In this document: piece by piece, positions 10,107-28,764 of the stretch
How the letters are laid out: each line of letters begins with the position of its first letter
Numbering within the stretch: the first letter of the stretch is position 1
DNA from: Mactromeris polynyma
Taxonomy: Eukaryota; Mollusca; Bivalvia; Venerida; Mactridae
Length of the DNA: 64,000 bases
NCBI GenBank assembly: GCA_032209605.1
Contig: JASFXZ010000035.1
Location: forward strand, 1,865,001-1,929,000
Reading direction: 5' to 3'
The notes under the pieces: generated by a model
Seen by the model: only the letters and a program-made list of their open reading frames with translations
Databases searched by the model: none
What the model was told of the DNA's origin: nothing
Made by a program: the position numbers and the translations under genes

Positions 10107-13100
10107 AAAGTAGGTATAGAATTTATAGAAGTGTTAAATAAATACAATACCACATAATATACAGATCAAATATACCCATTGGATATCATAAAACACTTCG
10201 GAACTGGGAAAAAAATCTCTATTTTATAAAGTTTCTACAACCAAAGTTTTGCCAACAACCACAAGATGCCGTGATAACTGTTTTGTAGAAGTGCTGTAGA
10301 TATACTTTGCAAGTTATTCCTTCAAGATTTCCAAATCGCTGCGTCAGACGTACGTGTGGTCAAATCTATGAATCCACTGTTCCATTTGATATGATTTGTC
10401 TACATTATATATACATAGATTTCCCGCAAATGTCAATCAAATGCATCACCATGCTCGTGACAAATGGACCAGTAAAAAGCAAATACACAATATGCTACGT
10501 CTGAAATGCAATTATTCCGCAACATGACCATTGGGAGCATAAACACACAGCCAGTATTGTCCAGAGTGTATCCATGTCCAGACCTGATGATGCCTGACAA
10601 CGAAGAAGACAATTTCTAGAATTGAGTTAATAACATTAATTCACTGATAATAATGTTCGAATGTAAACAGTTTCCTTCAACACTAAGCAAATTTTTTTTT
10701 TAAATACTATAAAAATTTGAACCAGCTTTGTAACTTACGATATTAAATTTGTGTCTAGCGTTTCCAAAATAACGATATATTCCACTTAACATCACACTCA
10801 ATTAGCATCACACTGAGAATAAACAAACACAGTCGTTCAAAAATCATATTTGAATATAAGCCTCTATATACTATTCCTGCCAAACAAATATTCCCTTAGA
10901 CACGAACGCCTCATTGCCAAAATAACACACTAGTCCGCAATCAGACTGTAAAATCAGACATCGGCCGAAAACGATACAGATCGAGAGTCTCGAAAGGCGC
11001 AAGAACTTTGGATCATTTATACAAGATTTCCTAAGCACCATTAAATGGGTTATTATTGATTACAACATCATACCAGCTTATCATCTTCCAAAACCATTCA
11101 ATAAACATTGAACCCTAAGTCACCTCAAACATGAAAGATTATGGAAACACACTTTAATAACTATGAACTAGAAATATCTGTTACACAGTTTGAAACAAAA
11201 GCCAAAATAACCCAAAATGTAAATAAACTGAAAAATAAATAAAACCTTTTCAATGTGATGAATTGGTTTCCAAACTTGAGAATTGTACCAGAATGATTTC
11301 ATGCTTTGCATGGACTGTGGTAACAAAAATGTCAAGTCGAAAACAGATTTTGAAGAAAGAATCACCAGAATTCATTTGTATAAACTTGCTTATTTTACAT
11401 TGATTGATAATCAATTTTAAAACTTATATAAATCACTCTCGATGACTGATTCCTGGTATCTGAACCTAGTCTGGCAACTGTGAAGTTCACAGTTCAACTT
11501 TGCCAGGCTGGGATTTGAACTCTCATCCCTTTGATCAGGATTCAGGTGTCCGACCCCTCAACTACTCTGCCTTCCTTAGGTAAGTGAATGTTTTTCTTGC
11601 TTGATATAATGTTCCATAAATAATTAGCAGTGTATGACTGGTCCTAAATGATAACTCGAGGCATTTTGGTCGAGGGTGAAAGCACCTGACTCCTGATCCG
11701 AAGGTCGTGACCTTGATCCCCATTCGACAGAGTTGGACAACAAACTTCACAATCCATAATTTAGTTGCAAATACTGTTTAGTAACCTTGGAAGCAGCCAT
11801 CGAGAGTAATTTTTATAAAATGAGAGAACTTGTTTCACAAGTGTTGTATGATGAAAACTGAATAAGTTTTTAAAAAACTTGATCTTGCGATAACAAGAAA
11901 AACACTTTCAAATAAGTAAGGCCATACTGTTTTTTATTTTCGTTAAGCCTCACTTTCAATTCAGGAAACCTTAGCTACCTATTCGAAAAAAAACACAAAG
12001 ACGTTTAAAAAAACGCTTAGCCGGATAAAAGACGATGTTTCATTTCATATGTTTTAATGAGGTAAACATGATTAAATAAAAATAAACAACCTGTTTCTTT
12101 ATGGCCTAATTAGCAGAATGAGAATTGTTTCAAAGTTATTTCCAGCCATCAAAGTTCTGTGTGTCCACTTGCATGGTAAAAACGTTTTGAGGTATTTCAT
12201 CAACCCTACAAAATATAATTTGATGAATAATCTTCCAAATCGCTCAGACAAATTAATACTTTTTTGTTGCACAAGCAAATAACAGTGTATTATGCTTGAT
12301 TCCAAAATGATAACTCCACCTTCCATTATTGATAAACACACAACAGTTTTAATACTCCGTGGAGAGTTTCTGTTATTTATTGGCGATATTGTTTCAATGG
12401 TAACTTAAATTTAAATGTAAACAATTTTCATTCAAAGGGAGACTACTCCAACATACAAATGAGACATTTTATGCTTGTATCAGAATCGAAAAAAAAATTC
12501 AAACTAATTTTCACTATTTTATCTCCTAAAGGGACTGTCATCGTAACCATGCAATTAGCAGAATGGAATAATTAGTTGAGTAGAAATCCTTTTGTCACAA
12601 TGAATACATGTGCAACAGATAGAAAACTAAACAAGTCTAATTCAATAAGGCCATCTGTAATAGATTGTTAGTTTGTAATATTCAGATTCACCCACCTACA
12701 GAAATTGGCCCAAATTAAAAACATTTATCCACCCTTGTCCAATTCCCTTTTCATATTGTTTTTCCTGAGCTTAAATTATAATGCTGTTATATTGATCGCG
12801 AACTAGAGTATGAACCTTCGGGAACGATCCCCGACAATCTAGGTAAAAAAATATTCTCATTCGTAAAACTATAACTGCTTTTTGGTTTACTTTTCTATCA
12901 AAACACAACCGTGGCTTTTTCTCTGTCAAGCTTACGGACAAACATGAACATTTCAATACACCTTTCATGAAATGTAATGGTCCAGGTAATATATTCAGAC
13001 GTTCGCGGTTAATAAAACCGCACTATACAGCTGTGACATCATGCCATGGTTCCCACTGTATCGATAATGCTGTACCGTATCTGTAATACAGTCCCGTATT

Positions 13101-14261
13101 CCACCCAGAGCTGTACATAGTCCATAATAAGTAAGGCTTAATATTGTATCGTTAGCTGAACATATTAGATGGCACGTATTGAGCAGTAACACTTACAGTA
13201 ACATATAAACCTGAAACTGTCAAATGTGTAAGATATTGAACCATCTGAGGCGTTATAGCGGCCAGTTTTCGGCCGATTTAATGTGTCTGTAAATGTTTTC
13301 TTCACAAATCAGCCAAGAACCTGTCCAATGTAACGCCTCAAGACAATATGGAACAGAACATAAGCATAGCTAAAGATTGCTTTATAGAATAAAATGCTTT
13401 TCGTTTATTTTATATTCAGTACATTTAAATTGAAAGAAAATTTAGCGTTTATCATTGCATAAAATGAAATATTATGTCAATTAAAGTTCTTGCATACCTC
13501 TAGACGTAAATTCATGCAATTTGAGAAATCTTACATTTTGCGTTTTTAAATGTATTAAGTATTATTACACAACATGTTTACAATCTGCCAAATAGCCCGG
13601 GATATAATCTTACAGTATACTTCTGGCACACATGGATATCTGTAAATTATGAATATTTGATATTCATAACTGTTGATTGGACACTCAAAGAGAATCAAAG
13701 GACTGATGGTCCTGGGAAGCGCTTCCAAGGCAAGACTGCACGTTTTCGGTATTATCAGATAAGAAATCATTACGTGACTATTCGGGTAAACTCATTTGCC
13801 AAACATGACAAAAATCATCCAGCAAAGCCGTTTACATCAAGATTCCCGCCATTGATATATCCCGGACAAATCAGCTATTATACTCATCAAATCTATAATA
13901 AATCAGAGGAATTTACATGTACTACTTTCATGAGATGATGAATATGGTGGTACTTCGAGTAGACCATCCGGTTTATGATACTAGCAATGAGACACTTGAG
14001 TGCCTCGAAAATGACGATTAATGAGTGCTTGTTCAATTTGTCAATTTATACCTTTAATAGCATGCTTTATGATGCATATAATAACAAAAAAACAAGATAC
14101 CATGTTTAGAATATCAAATACAAGCATATCAAACTTTTAATAAGAGTGTTGCCAAAGGTAGCACAGGAAAGGCAACATTCAGATTCATCTCAATACATTG
14201 TGAACAAAATAATTAAGAAAAGTACAACAAGTCAAGATATTTGGCAAACCAAGGTATTTAC
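10107..14261. other. no supported exon (possibly intronic to a minus-strand gene)
   Basis: Over 4 kb of AT-rich sequence. Apart from two tRNA-like remnants (11490-11720) I find no splice-supported exon. If the minus-strand exon at 14262-15109 and the membrane candidates near 7.5-9.3 kb belong to one gene, this would be intron; that link is not demonstrated. Confidence 0.4.
11490..11720. repeat. two opposed tRNA-like (SINE head) remnants
   Basis: On the minus strand, 11500-11575 reads AGTAGTTGAGGGG, then a B-box-like GAGTTCAAATCCC. On the plus strand, 11650-11715 reads AAAGCACCTGACTCCTGATC, then a B-box-like GACCTTGATCCCC. They point away from each other and look like degenerate tRNA-derived SINE heads rather than functional tRNA genes. 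Confidence 0.4.
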
Positions 14262-15109
14262 CCAGAGAACTTGACACCCTAGATGTACTTGGAGAATGTG
14301 CCAGCGGCCTGAAGTCCTGAAAACTTCCCATCTTGCACTGTGGCATTGTTGCATCCAATCCAGCCATGTTTCCAAGACTGGTAGTCTGAGTAATCAGTGA
14401 CCTTGACTTCAGCCTTTTACCATCGCTACTATACTCTGCATCAACCACATCGTACATTTCATCATTGTAACTTTCATCATTCGGTATGCTGTAGTTGTAG
14501 TCATTGCCTTTCCTCACCAAAGTTGGTGTGTATTGTTTCCCATGTGGTATTTGTTCATGTGACCTTGATGACCTTTCATGACCTTGACTGTCAGAACTTC
14601 TGAGATTCTGATGTGATCGAAACTTTCTATTTAAAGATTTTTCTCTCAAGTCATCCTCATCCGGCTGTCTGTCCCAACTTTTACTTCGTCCATCACTTTC
14701 CATCATGTCATTCCCAACTCTATGACCTTGACCTAGTTCATCAAGGTCATCAACAGACAAATGAACATCAGCTTCAGTAACAATGACATCAGGACCACAA
14801 TAATATTCCAAAGATTTAACACGCTTGTCAACAACTTCCCCACTTGAGTCTCTGTCCCCGCTGTACATATTTCTATCATCTAAACAATTACTATCAATTA
14901 CTCTACCAACATGCTCAAAGTCTTGATCCTTTCGAACAAAATTTTGTTCCTTTCCTGATTTTTCAATGCCGTTGTCATAACGATACAAAGTTCCATCATC
15001 AGTCCCATTTACAGTATCAAATTCCATCTTGTTAACAGGATGGTTTAATCTCATGTCATGATAGCCGTCTGTTGTTTTTGCTTTATGCTTAACATCAATG
15101 CAATTATCC
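14262..15109 (-). CDS. internal coding exon of an unrecognised, largely disordered protein
   Basis: A minus-strand frame is open across about 282 codons. It is bounded by an acceptor (CTCTAG|GG, exon start 15109, incoming split codon with one base in this exon) and a donor (CTGG|GTAAAT, exon end 14262, outgoing phase 1). The composition is Ser, Asp, Arg, Glu and His rich with few hydrophobics, including RSHQNLRSSDSQGHERSSRS and a Tyr-rich acidic stretch (YSIPNDESYNDEMYDVVDAE). This looks like an intrinsically disordered regulatory or cytoplasmic tail with many potential Ser and Tyr phosphorylation sites. I do not recognise the family. Other exons of the gene were not found with confidence. 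Length and splice sites make a chance frame unlikely. Confidence 0.6.
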
Positions 15110-16826
15110 CTAGAGACGTGTTATGGCAGGGGAACATACATCAGGTTACTTATAATTCCTGTCTACTAACGTCATCATACAGTATTAATTAATTCAAATT
15201 ATAGATTTATGAAAATATACCTAACTCCTCTGTATTCACACCCACTGTTTCTTAATTAAGATTAAACCTGTTTTATGCAATCTGCAATGAAAACGGATGC
15301 TGGCTTTGGAAAGCAAAACAAGTCCCCGGTTTCTTCAGACAACAATTAAATAATTTTAACTCTTCTTTCAGCAATTTCAAACAAATCTCTGATATACAGA
15401 ATGGTATACAAATATGTCCACTACTATTCACTTCAAAAACAACATCCTATGACCAGTCAGCAACAGACCACCACCCACTTGTCCAGATACATCCGCATGA
15501 TCCACAAAGGACTCACTTCAGCTGCAGATCCTTTGACTGATAAACAAAATAGCAGATGTGTTCAAACAGAATACATATTTTTGTATGCCTTCCAGATAAT
15601 TAAAAAAAAAATGCTAACATCTGCACTTAAAATAGAATCCATCTCAGCAATTAATGCAAATCAATGAACAGTCATCATGAAACACTTTGAGACATCATTT
15701 GATGTACCATGTATATGGAGGCAAATATTGAGTCTGTTCCCCACAAACAAAACACTTCTTATTTTCTACAATTGTACTAATTGTTTCATCAATACTTTTA
15801 GCTCATGATAAAATTGATAAGTCAAAGTGGGGTAAAGGTTTGTTCTCTCCACAGAATATGTTATTCAGGCCAATCAAACAATGCTAAAATTCTTTACCAA
15901 CTTCTTGTGTCAAAGTTCTTTGAAACAATGTTTTCACAAAATCCGAAAGGTCTCCTCCAGGTGTCTAAGATCTGAATCAACATCAGACTCTGCAGTCGTA
16001 CTGGGATTCTAACTACAGTCGTACTGGGATTCTAACTACTGTTTGCTATGTCCACAACTCCAAATTATTATCAGCATTAATTCCTTGTTTCCAGATTTGA
16101 CACAAGATATCTGTAATGAATCTCCCAACTGAACTGCAACCTCATAACATCATAAATCACTTTCAAAATGCCCTAAATGATTAATTCACAGAACATGCGT
16201 CCATTTCTCAAACAAAATCTTCACAAACATGACAATGAATCAAACATATCTATTAATCTGATGTAAAAATATTTTTAAAACTTTAACCAATTAACGTAGG
16301 TGGTACTTGTTTAATTAGTCAAGAGAACATCCATCCAAAAGCTGACAAGATCAACAGATCAAATTGCAATCAATAGAGTGCAAGTTTGACAATTATAAAA
16401 ATTTATATTCATTGTTTTAAATCACGATATCCCTGACAAGCAGGGTACACACGATACGCAGTAATTTTCTCGGCTAATCAACACTATGGTTGTCAATACA
16501 ACCATTCCTGAAATTAAAACCGCATCGTCGAGGAATCTTATCACAATATCGCACACCATGCGTTAATCTCAATTATTTTTGATACCCAAAAGCCTAGAGA
16601 TGTCAGGCATGTATGACTGGGTCCCATACATTATTCACAAACATGTAATTAAACATATTACTTTTTCTGTAAACACCGTGTAATACAGACGGATGTCATG
16701 CCATGCAAAACAATGTACTGGGTCGGCTGGGGTGAACTCCTACGACTGTTTTTTATACGGAGTTATATTCGCAGTAACATAGTAAATGTTCACACAGTTC
16801 CATTAAAAGTATTGATACACAATAAG
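15110..16826. other. probable intron or intergenic, no exon seen
   Basis: AT-rich. A 22-bp perfect direct duplication (TCGTACTGGGATTCTAACTA repeated) lies near 15995-16038. No exon of the minus-strand gene upstream of 15109 is identifiable. Confidence 0.4.
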
Positions 16827-16970
16827 TGACCTGCTATGACCTGCTATGACCTGCTATGACCTGCTATGACCTGCTATGACCTGCTATGACCTGCTATGAC
16901 CTGCTATGACCCGCTATGACCCGCTATGACCCGCTATGACCCGCTATGACCCGCTATGACCTACTATGAT
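16827..16970. repeat. 10-bp microsatellite TGACCTGCTA/TGACCCGCTA, 14 units
   Basis: Fourteen units of exactly 10 bp: eight TGACCT units (16827-16906), then five TGACCC units and one further TGACCT unit. TGACCT is the complement of the nuclear-receptor half-site AGGTCA. The 4-bp GCTA spacer makes each neighbouring pair a direct repeat with 4-bp spacing (DR4). Function is inference only. Confidence 0.95.
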
Positions 16971-17509
16971 CCGTTCTCCCAAGGGTGAGAGCAAAATGAA
17001 TTTATCTGCTGTTTTATTTATATGTAGAGTTACACTATTATTGCTTTCACCTCTAAAAATGATTTTTGTAATTTAGTGTTACTCAATTATCCAGAAACAA
17101 AGTCAACAACACAGAGGGATTCGTATCCCACAAAATATAATATATCTATTCATCCTGTTTGTAATGACCATTCTAAAGAACAAATGCTGATATGACTGGA
17201 CATCCAATGGAAGTGACAGAGCAAATTTTTCTTTTTGTTTTCATCAAGTTTTATGCTGTTTTTCAGTCATATATACAGCTTAATATAGCTTAAAATTCTT
17301 ACCTATGTCACACATTACCATATATTAAGGACCACAATGTTTTTACTTCAAACTCATTTTTGTGTTATCCTTAACATACAATGTTGATTGATATGACTTT
17401 ATTGATTCATACATATTTTTTTACAATTAATTTTATATTGCCATGTAAATTGCACATTTTATGTTGAAATAAATCTATCTACGTACGACAACCTTCCCAG
17501 TTTTTTAAT

Positions 17510-17684
17510 TAACAACAAGTACTAACTTGCTCTTCCGCAAGCAACTGACAATTTCTCCACAAGTTAAGAAAATGACTGTAGCCAATGTAACAGAAGAACA
17601 TAAACTGCCCAACCCGGGAATCAAACCTGGATCTGCTGGGTGACAGTCTAGTGCTCTACCAACTGAACTAGCCGGGTGGGGGGA
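17510..17684 (-). mobile_element. tRNA-derived SINE (minus orientation)
   Basis: Read on the minus strand it begins CCACCCGGCTAGTTCAGTTG (A-box-like TAGTTCAGTTGG), has an anticodon-like region around ACTGTCACCC, and a B-box-like GGTTTGATTCCC closing a GGGTTGGG stem. A SINE body follows with TTGTGGAGAAATTGTCAG and TTGCTTGCGGAAGAGCAAGT, also seen in the SINE copies at 49575, 54491 and 56840. It is tRNA-like, but the fold is imperfect and a SINE tail follows. Confidence 0.8.
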
Positions 17685-18504
17685 ATTTATCTATACAACA
17701 GCATGTAAACAAAACCACAAGAATATCGCTTTTATACAACATGATTTAACATCAAAGGGCAATTACTCCTACAAACTCTCTGACATAATTGCACATTCTG
17801 ATGCAGCAAGTAAACAGCTAAAACACAGTACATGATTAATGTTATAGGTTATTTTCGGTAGAACAACAAGTGCTATGGCAATTTTCGACAGTCACATCGC
17901 TTAATACGAAAACTTTTTCCGGAAGTGGCGCAAGAATAACAGATAAGTAAAATTGGTTCAATATCTAAGCGTAACTAGCATAACATACTCAATACTGGTA
18001 GTAATCTTTACTGCTTAATTAAAATTAATGGTTCAACAATGGACAATAATTATTCGCAATTTCTGTGAATCTGCAATTGTTGAATACTGAACCAGTGTTC
18101 AATACCGAACAAATCCAGTGCTTTCAGCACTTTGATTTTTAAAGAGGATATTATTTCATGACAAAAGTTGTATTAGTGACTTTCATCATGACGTTGGCAA
18201 TTTCCCACTAATGTACGTCACAAAATAAGCGCTTTCTCCGAAGAATTTTGACGGCCTAATTTACATTTATATAGGACATTTAACCTAAAATTTACGCCAA
18301 TGACAGGTTTTAAGGTACACGTATATATTAAATTTCTGTCTTCAAAAAGGCATGAAATACGTTAAGGAGTGAGAGCTTTATCTGAGCCCCAAGGCGCAAA
18401 TTTCAAGGCGCAAATTTCAAGCCGACAGCACGAGACTTGATGTGTCTGAAATACCCTGTGCTACATAAAACGGCAAAAATCTGATTACATCATTCAAACC
18501 ACAT

Positions 18505-18651
18505 GAGATTGTAATGAGTTCTTTCCCTTTATCACATCTACAGTTCTCTCCCTTTATCCTGTATATAGATATAAACGTATACTATAGAAGGGATAAAGGG
18601 AGAGAACTCTAGCTTGGATAAAGGGAAAGAACTCATTACAATCTCCTGTGA
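18505..18651. mobile_element. fold-back MITE (single copy of the 30.4-kb array progenitor)
   Basis: The left half contains GAGATTGTAATGAGTTCTTT then CCCTTTATC. The right half is its complement, with GGATAAAGGGAAAGAACTCA then TTACAATCTC. A further inverted pair (AGTTCTCTCCCTTTATCC and GGATAAAGGGAGAGAACT) sits inside, around an AT-rich centre. The ends read CACAGGAGATTGTAATGAG by complement. The 58-bp units of the array at 30385-31620 derive from this sequence. Confidence 0.85.
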
Positions 18652-19568
18652 TTCCTACCAATGTCATTACCAGTTTAACTACAAGTATTACCAACATGTA
18701 CACTGGGCAGAATACTTCTGCAACCATATACACTAATACTGCAACATTGATAAATAAAGCTTTCAGATGATGCAGATGAAATGATTAAAATCAAGCTTCT
18801 ATCAGATTGAGATGACATTTCATGAATGCAATACATACATCAACTAGGAAAACATAAAACACATGCTTAATTAAGGATCAATTGAAACATGATTGATTTA
18901 TTTGGTGGTTGAAAGATCCAAAATATTGTAATTACACTTGATTTGCATATAAATTGCTAACTCCTTTCAACGTTAGTAGAGATAACCCTTTGAACAGAAT
19001 ATAAAACATGGTATTTAGCCATAAAACGTCATAAAATTGCAGTTTCCTTAAGATCTAGCTTTCTAAATAATAGCATAGACAAAATGCACCCCAGTATTTA
19101 TATTTATGAGACCGTTACTTAGGTGCATAGTTTTGCCGACAAACCGTTTCAGGCAGAGGTGCCCGGAAGAGCGACACAAACGGAACAGACAAGAAAATAC
19201 AGAAATAACTGTGTAATGTAAACCACTTACAGATATAGATTGAGGTCAAGATCGTTGTAATAATTGAACGCTTTGGTACACCGATAAAGGTACATCATGG
19301 TTCAGTTTCGAATAATACCATTTCGGTTTTCAATTATTCAGTTTGGTTATATAATCTTTATGTCGTACATAAAATTCTCCATAACTGTTAGTTTAATAGT
19401 TAGTAATGACTAGAAATAAACGTCTCACAAGAAACAGTGAATATATTTGGCAAAGTAGAGTATTGATTCGAAATAGAATTTAATCGCCGTTCATAAAAGT
19501 ACCTCCCCCTAAATCTGGCAAGCATATGTATGGTAGCATATTTCTGCCACCAGTACACTACTTAATTA

Positions 19569-19835
19569 ATAAGTAATGCATGAATATTCATTAGCATTTC
19601 TCGACCAATGAAATGGACGATAACATAAAAGGAATCTCCTTTGTGAAAAGCTATCACTCGGAACTGTGATTTCATCCGTAACTCCTCGGCAATTTCCTTA
19701 TCGCATAAGGTGTGTGTCATGCGGCCAATCAAAGTGGCTGGATTTCACCTTATTAATTATTCATGAGTACGAGATTTTTCCAGTCAGTTTGCCCAGGGTA
19801 TCGTATTTGTTATGAATAGCCTGGGTAACTAGGAT
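19569..19835. repeat. interspersed repeat shared with 32565-32712
   Basis: The left part (TAATGCATGAATATTCATTA, then AATGAAATGGACGATAACA and TTTGTGAAAAGCTATC) matches 32638-32712 in direct orientation. The right part (CCCAGGGTATCGTATTTG, TTATGAATAGCCTGGGTA) matches 32565-32612 in inverted orientation. The two copies therefore differ by an internal rearrangement. Confidence 0.65.
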
Positions 19836-21973
19836 GAAGACAGAGGTACTATGCCAGTGTGGCGCTCACTAATGAACTATAGTACCATGCAATGTCACTA
19901 TGTCTTCACAATTATATGGTTAACTAGTAGAAGTTTACAACAATGGATGCTGAATATTTTGGACAAAGTTCATCTTGAGAATAAGTACCTCAAAAACCAA
20001 CCTTTTCAGACTATGCATTACATTAAACCACAGGCCAGGCGGAGAGAGGATACAATAAACTTACCCATCAGTCTATACGACTGCAATAAAATCCATGTCC
20101 ATATATGGTATCATCTGTTATTACGTTCTGGTCATTCCCTCTGATTCTCTGAAATAATTATCATATACCGGTATATTATGAAATTAGCTGCAGCTATGTT
20201 TTAGGAAAATTGTAAGCTATGTAACCCATCAATTTAACAGTCTGAAAACAAAGTTCTATTCCAAGTCAGAGTAAGTAATTTATTTAGGCGAATGGTATCG
20301 CCAATCTTCCAGTACTTTCTCCGCAGGGAGTGGCCCTTGTTGTAAAGCAATTTTCATCTAATTTATTTCCACTAGTTACAGAATCTCAAGGGTCATTTTA
20401 ATAATTTTCCACTGGAATTTACCATTTTATAGCCAAATTACCTTAGTATAATGTAGTGAAAAATTTACCCTTTTCAGCCAGAATCCTGAGGGTCAAAATG
20501 TGACTTTTTGGAAATTCCATAGGTCAAAGGGTCAACTCGAGGGTCAAATGAAACCCCTAAAATGTCTAAATTTATTTTTATTCATTCAGTTACATCTATG
20601 TATTATGCTAGAACGCTTATGATTCAGGCCCTTTTTGTATCCTTTTCTGATAGCTGATAAGGAAAGTAGGGGCCAGTAAGGACCTCAAGCAGCTTATTTT
20701 ACCATGATCTTATAAAGAAAATGAGTATATTTTAATTGGGATCAATATACCAGGTCATTGACATATAAATCTACACAATACTGATGTTTTTGTCAATGTA
20801 GAATTAGACATAAACAAACTTTCAAAAATAAACAGGTATATGGGTCTCAGATTATAAACATTATAATATTACATGCATAAAATACTTCAGGTCTTACCTT
20901 TTCAATTCAACTTTTATTGAATTAAAAGTGATACTATATAGTGTTCCAATACCTATAAACAATATTGTCACAATATGCTTAGTTAATCTAGTAACCTACT
21001 TATACATACATCTAGATATACATTTAACTCCCAAGTTAATCCTATACAGTTAATTATCCTTGCATGTACATATATACGTATACATGTATACATGCAAGTA
21101 TTGGACATACAATTCATGAATTATGTTAAATATTCACTAATTCACTGATCTCACTAACACAATAAACGAATCCAAGAACAATAAATGACAAACAATGTAT
21201 TGATTACACTAAAACAATGGATCTTCAAATAAACGTGTTCAACGGTATTGAAAACGTTTAGAATAGTTCTGTTATTACAAAACACCTCATTAACATTTCG
21301 TACAAATTGTATACCTTTCTATTCCGTAAATACGTTGGTGGTCACTTAAAACAATATTTTGTAATCCAATAAATTTTATTTCTAAAATATCAATGACTGC
21401 GTAATTCACAAATATCCAATTAAGTAAATTTCTAATTAGTTTGTTATATTGGTTTCCAGTGAAAGTATACCGCTTACAACATTGCGAAAAATAAATTCCA
21501 CTTCAGCGATTAATTAGTTTTTGGGAAATATACGGAATGTCATCCGTAACAAACGAAAGAAATTTATTGAAATAATATACTTCTAGCTATTTTGCGTCCA
21601 TAAACAAGAAACTCCTTATGCTTTCTTGAACAAAACTCGCATATTTAATGTTGACAGACGCCAACTGTCAAAAAACAGGATTTGTTAAATATCAACCCTG
21701 TACGGTTTATTCCGGACAAGACAGCGAAACATAATTATGCATATAATTATGGCATTATTGGAATAATGTGTCAAGCCAGTCAAACTGATTTACATATTTA
21801 AGAATATATTACAGTAGCTTATTTCAGACTGTTACTCAACTTTGTTTTCGTAATACGTACTCAAATATCTACCGGCATACAGACGCTTTTGAGTTGTGCG
21901 TACCCTCAGATAAATCGCGAAATATGGTCCGGAACGGAAAGTCTTTTAAGCGATACTGTACCTACCCGGCAAA
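19836..21973. other. DHFR upstream region
   Basis: Mostly unremarkable AT-rich sequence. A near-perfect palindrome (TTGCATGTACATATATACG and its complement) lies at 21060-21098. The final few hundred bases before 21974 should hold the DHFR promoter, but I see no TATA box or CpG-dense island that would fix the start site. Confidence 0.4.
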
Positions 21974-27620
<5,647 letters not shown>

Positions 27621-27621
27621 C

Positions 27622-27706
27622 CTTTGACCTTGCAAACATTGACCTTACAAACTTTAACCTTGCAAACTTTGACCTTCCAAACTTTGACGTTGTAACCTTG
27701 ATGTTC
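27622..27706 (+). repeat. 15-bp TTTGACCTTGCAAAC repeats in the DHFR 3' UTR
   Basis: Five to six imperfect units begin within a few bases of the DHFR stop codon. Each carries TGACCTT, the complement of an extended nuclear-receptor half-site (AAGGTCA). The location suggests a 3' UTR minisatellite; any regulatory role is inference. Confidence 0.75.
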
Positions 27707-28073
27707 CATAAATATATGTGTTAAGTTGCATTTTGTGAATCGATACTCAACCTAATAAGATAGTTTGCATTATGTTTATACAATTGTGTTCTGCAATGGT
27801 AACTTTGTGATCTCAAGTTAAGTGTGGTGAGATTTTGTCCTAATCTCAATCAGTTTTCCATTTTGCAAGTGTATTTTCACAATGTAGATGTGAATCTATA
27901 CTTTGTTTGATTGTACTTTGTTGTTTTTCTTGTCAAATTGCAATTGTCTAACTTCCTATGTTTTGCTTATTGAGAACTGGTATTCATTTTATTTGCAAGA
28001 TGGCTAAAAGTAGCAGATGTGAAACAAAATATAAAATTTAGTTAAATTCTTGCGCATGAAGTCTGCAAATATT

Positions 28074-28106
28074 GAATAAATGAAGTTTGTTGATTACTTT
28101 AATAAA
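28074..28106 (+). terminator. candidate DHFR polyadenylation signals
   Basis: Two AATAAA hexamers (about 28074 and 28101) lie 27 bp apart, followed by GT- and T-rich sequence (TGTGTTGTTTTTCG). This would give a 3' UTR of about 0.5 kb. The exact cleavage site cannot be seen. Confidence 0.5.
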
Positions 28107-28764
28107 CTTTTGATGATGATCTTCGACTGTGTTGTTTTTCGAGTTATTAAAAGAATAAAATTATGACCAAACTATTCAAGTGTACATTGCTTCAGAAAGG
28201 GGATGTTTCATTGAAAATAATTAAAATAAATTCATTACTTAGTGATTTTGAAGAACGAAAACCATGACAATTATTTCTTAGGGCTATTCAAAGAAAATAT
28301 CCCTGGAGGGACGGGGTAGAAACGACAACCAATTAAAATTACCTTTATGGGGGGTAAAATCTGTTGGTGGTGGGGTGGAGAAGGTTTCAAAACTCAATTA
28401 AAATTTGATCGGTGATCCCCTTTTTTTTGACTGTTGTTCCTGATAATTATAGTAACTCGATGAAAGGCTCAAGTCCTGCTGAATTATCTCCCTTTGAAAA
28501 TAGTACATAGTACTTCAGAATGGAATGCATTGTGATTCAGCCAGAAATACTTCGCTACGTTGCCATTTATCAACCAGCATACAATGTCGTGTACCTTTGA
28601 AACAAAATAGCTTTTCATTGTCTGCAAGCGTTCAGCACAAACAGGTGTAAGTGGAACTATTCAGCCACACAGAGTTCACAATCAACTTTCTACCATCAAT
28701 AGATGACACATTTTTAAATGTCTTGTCAGGCTTGTTTAAATTTTTCTTTTTGTAGAATGGACAA

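Noticed and set aside
17600..17684. Functional tRNA gene with a GTC-type anticodon (minus strand)
   Set aside because: The tRNA-like part is imperfectly paired and continues into a SINE body shared with three other copies.
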